NCBI GenBank assembly: GCA_005885325.1
Contig: VAYX01000046.1
Coordinates: 1-28,999, forward strand
Length of the DNA stretch: 28,999 nucleotides
Direction: 5' to 3'
From: Actinomycetota bacterium
GTDB taxonomy: Bacteria > Actinomycetota > UBA4738 > HRBIN12
The notes below the pieces were generated by a model, which had not been told where the DNA came from, ran no database searches, and worked only from the letters and a program-made list of their open reading frames with translations. This document shows positions 24,984 to 28,999 of this stretch, one piece after another (within the stretch, counting starts at the first letter, position 1; each line of letters starts with the position of its first letter). A program made the translations under genes and the position numbers.

Positions 24984-25333
24984 GGGGGTGTACTGGCTTC
25001 GACCTGGGCGGATATCGCTCGGGGGAAGCGGGCCGAGGTCCCCGGATGCCTCGTTAAAAGCCGGGAGAAATACAAGCGCCAATACTGAATACGCGCTCGC
25101 TGCCTAAGTAGTTAGGTAGCCGTCCGCCTCGATCCGCCTGCGGTCGAGGGCCGGGCGTCGTGAGCAGGCTCACGGAGGCGGCTCCGTCCGGGGGCCGCCG
25201 TCGGACACCGCACCCGGACTGGCCGAGAGGTCCTCCGCCGGTGGGAGCCTCGAGGCGAGATTCACCACCGGCTGCGCCCGGAGAAGACCCGAACGATCGC
25301 CGAGGGACAGGGGTTCGATTCCCCTCACCTCCA
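24984..25333 (+). ncRNA. ssrA: Transfer-messenger RNA (tmRNA)
   Basis: About 350 nt. The acceptor stem GGGGGTG (24984-24990) pairs with CACCTCC (25326-25332, one G-U), with discriminator A25333; CCA is not encoded. The 5' domain has GGCTTCGACCTGGG, then CTCGTTAAAAG. The tag reading frame is at 25078-25107: codons GCC AAT ACT GAA TAC GCG CTC GCT GCC TAA giving ANTEYALAA, with the degradation signal ALAA. The stop lies in the conserved hairpin GCTGCCTAA...TTAGGTAGC. The 3' end has a T arm AGGGG-TTCGATT-CCCCT. The resume codon choice (GCC) is by analogy. smpB is directly upstream. The tmRNA 3' end is a common integration site for mobile DNA, which fits the HNH gene beside it. Confidence 0.97.
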
Positions 25334-25335
25334 AG

Positions 25336-25362
25336 AGCGCTCAGCGCTTGGCTCTGAGCGCT
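25336..25362. terminator. ssrA terminator hairpin shared with the HNH gene end
   Basis: AGCGCTCAG (25336-25344) and CTGAGCGCT (25354-25362) are perfect 9-bp arms around a 9-nt loop, starting 2 nt after the tmRNA 3' end. There is no T-run on the plus side (GTTGGGGG). The last codons of the convergent HNH gene lie within it. Confidence 0.65.
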
Positions 25363-25829
25363 GTTGGGGGTGTGTCCAGCTCTCCGTACCGACTGAGGAT
25401 GATGCGCGCCCATTCGACCGCATCTTCTATCCGGATCCCACTCGGCTGAGGCCGAACCCAGAGCTCGAGGTTCTCTGGGCGATTGTCATCCTTCACCCCG
25501 TTGCGATGATGGACGTTCTCGTCTGGGAGCAGATAGCGGCCTAGCAGAGCCTCCATCACGAGGATGTGCTCGAAAACGTAACCGATCCCCGTACGTGCCC
25601 TCGGGTGGGCAGGCACTCGCACCATGAGATATCCAGCCTTGTGCTTGGTGCGACCTCCTCTCCAGTTCCCGTTCGCGGCGCCGCTTGACTTCCGGCAGTC
25701 AAAGCAGGTGGTGGATTTCAACTGCTTGAGCCGGCCGCAGCGACAACGATTGCGAGATCTGCAGGCGGGGCAACTGAGGTGTCTGCTCGATGGCTCGAAG
25801 GCTCGATGGCACGTAGTGCACCAGCGCAT
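25341..25829 (-). CDS. HNH endonuclease-like protein with zinc-ribbon N-terminus
   Basis: A 162-aa protein: N-terminal zinc knuckles (CTTCHRAF, SCPACRSRNRCRCG, TCFDCRKSSG), a linker NGNWRGGRTKHKAGY, and an HNH_3-type nuclease core: FEHILVMEALLGRYL, then VHHRNGVKDDNRPENLELW, with His-His and Asn in place. Such proteins are mostly phage or mobile-element nucleases that nick or cut DNA. ATG 25829 is preferred to GTG 25907: a TATCTT -10 is 6 nt upstream of it, and a LexA-type palindrome abuts that box. The longer form would read through the operator. GC content is visibly lower than in all neighbours, and the gene abuts the tmRNA 3' end, both suggesting horizontal acquisition. Whether it is an active free-standing homing endonuclease is unknown. 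Confidence 0.82.
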   Translation of the reverse strand: MRWCTTCHRAFEPSSRHLSCPACRSRNRCRCGRLKQLKSTTCFDCRKSSGAANGNWRGGRTKHKAGYLMVRVPAHPRARTGIGYVFEHILVMEALLGRYLLPDENVHHRNGVKDDNRPENLELWVRPQPSGIRIEDAVEWARIILSRYGELDTPPTALRAKR

Positions 25830-25835
25830 CCGGTC

Positions 25836-25857
25836 AAGATATCGAACGTACGTTCGT
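25836..25857 (-). promoter_or_regulatory. LexA/SOS-like box plus -10 for the HNH gene
   Basis: CGAAC-GTAC-GTTCG (25843-25856) is a perfect palindrome and matches the actinobacterial SOS box TCGAAC-N4-GTTCGA at all but the final base (25842-25857). It directly abuts TATCTT (25836-25841, minus strand), so LexA binding would cover the promoter. A -35 is not clear. Confidence 0.65.
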
Positions 25858-25907
25858 TGGTCTGTGATTGGGAACACACTGCGATACAGGTGAAAATTGG
25901 CCGCCAC

Positions 25908-26035
25908 AGCGGAATTACGTCCGGCGGATGTAACCAGCCTGCCACCAGATCCTTCAGGTGGAGGTCGCGAGACTCTCCCGGCCCGGCAAGGGCTGCGGTT
26001 TCATGATTTCGGGTCGCCTACGCCCAGCGGCCTCA
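25908..26035. other. Noncoding gap upstream of the HNH gene
   Basis: This gap lies between the possible GTG start of the HNH gene (25907) and the end of the cyclase/AAA gene. I see no ORF, tRNA fragment, terminator or copy of the tmRNA 3' end (no attR). With 25830-25907 it makes up about 200 bp of noncoding DNA. Confidence 0.5.
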
Positions 26036-28999
26036 TCACGTTGAAGCCGCGAGGATCGAAGTGATCGAGGGTGCGGCGAGTAACGATTTCGCGTGGTCCT
26101 CGGTCAACGTGGCTGCGAACGCGGTCACCACCTCCGCTGCTTGTTTGTATGCGGTCGCCGCGCCGTCGTCGTCACCTCGCGTGTAGAGGGCCTTGCCGAG
26201 TGCCGCGAGGGCCTCCCACCGCCCGGAGGGGGTGCCGAGGCGCTCGGCACCGGCAACGGCCGTACGGAGCTCCGCAAGTCCTTCCTCCCCGCGCCCGAGG
26301 GCGACGAGCGCCGTGCCGAGGATGGTCCGGGCCGCCATCTCATATTTCAGCCGGCGGCCTCGCTGGGCGAGCTCGATCGCCTTCAACGCCTCCTCCACGG
26401 CCTGTTCCGGCCCTTCGGCTCGGAGGGCGATCTCGGCCCGAGCGACGGCGAGACGACCGGTGCCCAGCCATTCGTTCCAAGCCCCACCCTTGACCGCCGA
26501 CTCCCACAGCCCCGGCCAGTCCCGCTGAGCTTTCCCGACGTCGTCCTCGAGGAGGTCGGTGAAGATGAGGTCGATCTGGCCCTGCATCAACGGCATGCCC
26601 CACCCGACCGACTGCCTCACGAGTTCGACGGCCTCTTCGTTCCTCCGCCGTGCCTCCTCCAGGAGGAACAGACCCCGGAGCACCATGGCCGAGTTGTTGA
26701 GCGGATAGGGCAACCACCCGGGCACCTCCAGCTCCCGAGCCCGGGCGATCACCGAATCAAGCAGTCCCAGTGCTTCCTCCGCTTTGCCCATCGCGGCAAG
26801 CGTCAGACCGTGGAGCCCGCCGCCCCTGATCAGCGCCTCGACGCTGTGGAGGGCACCACCCAGCTCGCGAGTGCTTCGAGCCAGCTCGGCCGCCGTCTCG
26901 TAGTCGCCCGTCCAGTAGTAGTGGTTCGCCTGATAGTTCTTGACCACCGCCAGGTCGATCGGCCTCGCGCCCGGCACCCAGACCTCGATGGCCCGGTCGC
27001 CCAGCTCGATGGCCCGGTCGATGTCTCCCGGATCGCCTCGCATCCCGTGTGCGGCACTGAGGTAGCCGAGTGAGGGCCCGAGGAGCTCTCGGTCGCCGCG
27101 CTGTTCCGCGAGCTCCGTCGCTCGTTCGGCAGATCGCAGCGTCGAATCCGTGTCTCCCAGCCAGAACGCGGCCCGGGCTCGCCCGAACAGGGCTTCCATC
27201 TCGTCCCGATCCACCAGGCTCGGCAGGATCTCGTCGAGCTCCGCTGCGCCCGCCCCGAAGTCCGACAGCTCGACGAGGGTGAGTGCCCGAACGAGCCGGA
27301 TGCGGATGCGACGCAGCTCATCGGAGTCGCCGACCAGTTCCATGGCCTTGGCGTAGAGGCCGAGGGCCTCCTCCTTCGCCCACCGTTCCCGGCTCTGTTC
27401 GGCGGCCTGCAACAGGTAGTCGACCGCCCGAGCCGGCTCGCCGGCTTCGCCCCAGTGGTGGGCGAGCAGCCAGGCGAGAACGCTCGTCCGTTCTCCCACC
27501 GCCTCCTCGAGGTACCGCGCTACTGAGGCATGCCGCTCACGCCGTTGTGTTCGTGGCAGGGTGCCGTAGGCCACATCTCGGATCAGGATGTGCTTGAAGG
27601 TGTACTCGACGTCGCCCTCGAGCTGGCTGGAGGGAACCCGCCGTACGAAGTCCCTCGCCTCGAGCGCCTCGAGCAGGGCGTCGACCTCATCGAGCTCGCC
27701 GACCACCCGCACCATCTCCCTCCAGAACGTCTTGCCGACCACCGAGGCATCGAGGAGGCACCGACGGATCGGTGGCGGAAGCGCATCGATGCGGGAGGCG
27801 ATCGCTGCTCGGATCGTGGTGGGCAGTTGCGCGTCATCGACACCCTCGGAGAGCGAGGCCGCCAGCTCCTCGAGGAACAAGGGGTTTCCCTCGGCCAAGC
27901 GCACGATGCGCTCGACGGCCGATCCGGGGACCTGTTTCCCCAGCGCATGGGAAGCGACCGTGGCCGCGTCGGTGGTGGACAAGGGCTCGAGGGGGATCGT
28001 CGTGTGCGCGAGGTGGCCCGTGCCCCACGACGGCCGAACGTCGAGCAGCTCGGGCCGAGCTAGGATGAGCAGCACGGCCTGAGCGTCCCTGATTCGCGAC
28101 GCGAGGTAGTCGAGAAGGTCCAGCTGGCTTTGGTCTGCCCAGTGCACGTCCTCGAACACGAACATCGTCGGTTGCTGCAGCGCGAGACACTCCACCAGCC
28201 GCCGCGCCGCGAAGAAGAGATGCGTGCGCTCCCTGGTGGGCGCGTCGACACCAAGGCCGAGAAGCAGTGAAAGGTAGCGAGCCACCTCCGTCACCTCTTC
28301 GGCGGGGAGGAGGGCGGCGACGGTCCGATCGAGCTTGTCACGAGCCACGTGGGGAGCTTCGCTCTCGAAGATCCCCGCAACCTTCCTGACCTGTTCGGTG
28401 AACGCGCTGTAGCCGGTTCGTTCCTCATAGGGAAGGCATCGCCCCCGCACCGCTCGACCGCCCTTGCCCTCGACGAGGGAGGACATGTCCCTCGACAACC
28501 TCGACTTCCCGATCCCGGCCGGGCCCATGACCGTGAGGAGATGGGTTCGCCGCTCGCTCACGGCCCGTTCCCAGATCGACTCGAGGAGCGCCATCTCCTG
28601 CTCACGCCCGACGAGGGGAGTGGCCGTTACCGGGCGCTCCGCAGGTGCAGCGACCGGTGCGACGGCGAGCCAAGCCCGAACCGGCTCGCGCTTCCCCTTC
28701 GCCACGATCGGAGCGAGCTCTTCGTAGCTGATGACATGACGCGTGGCACGGTAGGTCTCGTCCCCGACGATCAGGCGGCCCGGAGGCGCCGCCGTCTGCA
28801 GCCTGGAGGCGATGTTCACGGCGTCGCCCATGGCCAGCGCTTCGCCGGACTCGTGACCCGGGCCGATGGACACGACGGCCTCGCCGGTATTCACTGCCGC
28901 CCGAGCCGCGAGCTCGAGCCCGGGGTGCTCCTGGTTCAGTTCAACGATGCCATCGAGCACTCTGAGGCCGGCCCGTACGGCTCGCTCGGCGTCGTCGCC
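26036..28999 (-). CDS. Class III cyclase-domain / AAA ATPase / TPR regulator, 5' end outside window
   Basis: Multidomain signalling protein, about 988 residues visible. The frame stays open to the right edge with family-like residues DDAERAVRAGLRVLDG, so GTG 28960 is internal and the start lies outside. The visible cyclase part includes VNTGEAVVSIG and AMGDAVNIASRLQ, with the Asn and Arg that bind the transition state; the metal-binding aspartates would be outside. An AAA/STAND ATPase follows: Walker A GPAGIGKSR (about 28,500-28,530) and Walker B FVFEDVHWAD (about 28,140-28,170). The C-terminal half is TPR-like helical repeats (AVDYLLQAAEQSRERWAKE and similar), ending ITSILAAST. Such proteins are common in actinobacteria and proteobacteria; ligand and target are unknown. 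Cyclase activity cannot be judged from the fragment. Confidence 0.88.
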   Translation of the reverse strand, partial: GDDAERAVRAGLRVLDGIVELNQEHPGLELAARAAVNTGEAVVSIGPGHESGEALAMGDAVNIASRLQTAAPPGRLIVGDETYRATRHVISYEELAPIVAKGKREPVRAWLAVAPVAAPAERPVTATPLVGREQEMALLESIWERAVSERRTHLLTVMGPAGIGKSRLSRDMSSLVEGKGGRAVRGRCLPYEERTGYSAFTEQVRKVAGIFESEAPHVARDKLDRTVAALLPAEEVTEVARYLSLLLGLGVDAPTRERTHLFFAARRLVECLALQQPTMFVFEDVHWADQSQLDLLDYLASRIRDAQAVLLILARPELLDVRPSWGTGHLAHTTIPLEPLSTTDAATVASHALGKQVPGSAVERIVRLAEGNPLFLEELAASLSEGVDDAQLPTTIRAAIASRIDALPPPIRRCLLDASVVGKTFWREMVRVVGELDEVDALLEALEARDFVRRVPSSQLEGDVEYTFKHILIRDVAYGTLPRTQRRERHASVARYLEEAVGERTSVLAWLLAHHWGEAGEPARAVDYLLQAAEQSRERWAKEEALGLYAKAMELVGDSDELRRIRIRLVRALTLVELSDFGAGAAELDEILPSLVDRDEMEALFGRARAAFWLGDTDSTLRSAERATELAEQRGDRELLGPSLGYLSAAHGMRGDPGDIDRAIELGDRAIEVWVPGARPIDLAVVKNYQANHYYWTGDYETAAELARSTRELGGALHSVEALIRGGGLHGLTLAAMGKAEEALGLLDSVIARARELEVPGWLPYPLNNSAMVLRGLFLLEEARRRNEEAVELVRQSVGWGMPLMQGQIDLIFTDLLEDDVGKAQRDWPGLWESAVKGGAWNEWLGTGRLAVARAEIALRAEGPEQAVEEALKAIELAQRGRRLKYEMAARTILGTALVALGRGEEGLAELRTAVAGAERLGTPSGRWEALAALGKALYTRGDDDGAATAYKQAAEVVTAFAATLTEDHAKSLLAAPSITSILAAST

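Noticed and set aside
25300..26040. Second copy of the tmRNA 3' end (attR) downstream of the HNH gene
   Set aside because: No repeat of the T-arm/acceptor sequence was found from 25340 to the window end; an island boundary, if any, lies elsewhere.

Overview
This is high-GC DNA, densely coded, almost certainly from an actinobacterium (Actinomycetota). The evidence is a WhiB-family Fe-S regulator, the actinobacterial families DUF3499 and DUF5719, an F420-cofactor synthase, heavy GTG start use, and two classic actinobacterial gene orders: whiB / DUF3499 / manB / pgi-pmi / ahcY / comF / hpf / secA and prfB / ftsE / ftsX / smpB / ssrA. It does not look like Mycobacterium or Streptomyces. Its prfB keeps the RF2 programmed frameshift, its HPF is short, and whiB and DUF3499 are separated by an envelope cassette. 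A deep-branching lineage is likely, but I cannot name it.

Layout. 1-1040: 3' end of a CofH/FbiC-type F420 synthase. 1041-1850: a palindrome-rich control region, whiB, a tiny Lys/Arg-repeat basic protein and a terminator. 1866-7515: envelope cassette of a polytopic GT2 glycosyltransferase, DUF5719 and an L,D-transpeptidase. 7516-8174: DUF3499 and a small zinc-ribbon protein. 8192-13549: a tightly coupled run of phosphomannomutase, Trm112-like protein, phosphoglucose/phosphomannose isomerase, purine nucleoside phosphorylase, S-adenosylhomocysteinase and an unknown protein. 13586-18557: comF, a structured leader RNA (probable raiA RNA), short HPF, an orphan NarL-type response regulator, SecA and a strong terminator. 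18578-18919 (minus): small membrane-anchored protein. 19046-20175: prfB with an in-frame UGA. 20303-22795 (minus): YfhO-like membrane protein. 22844-25362: ftsE, ftsX, smpB, tmRNA and terminator. 25341-25857 (minus): an HNH endonuclease-like gene behind a LexA-type box, abutting the tmRNA 3' end. 26036 to the right edge (minus): a class III cyclase/AAA/TPR regulator, 5' end outside the window.

How it fits together. Most genes are housekeeping: mannose-phosphate supply and envelope glycosylation, the activated-methyl cycle with purine salvage, protein export, division (FtsEX), translation termination, ribosome hibernation and ribosome rescue. The most interesting material is regulatory: (i) the same ATCACA-N4-TGTGAT palindrome at whiB and inside the DUF3499 promoter; (ii) two copies of GTCAA-N5-TTGAC exactly 22 bp apart upstream of whiB; (iii) a recurrent TAGGNT-like -10 element placed 6-8 nt before the start codon of seven genes, suggesting widespread leaderless transcription; (iv) the probable raiA RNA before hpf; (v) the RF2 frameshift site; and (vi) a LexA-like operator on a mobile-looking HNH gene at ssrA. 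I see no CRISPR array, complete insertion sequence, rRNA or tRNA gene.
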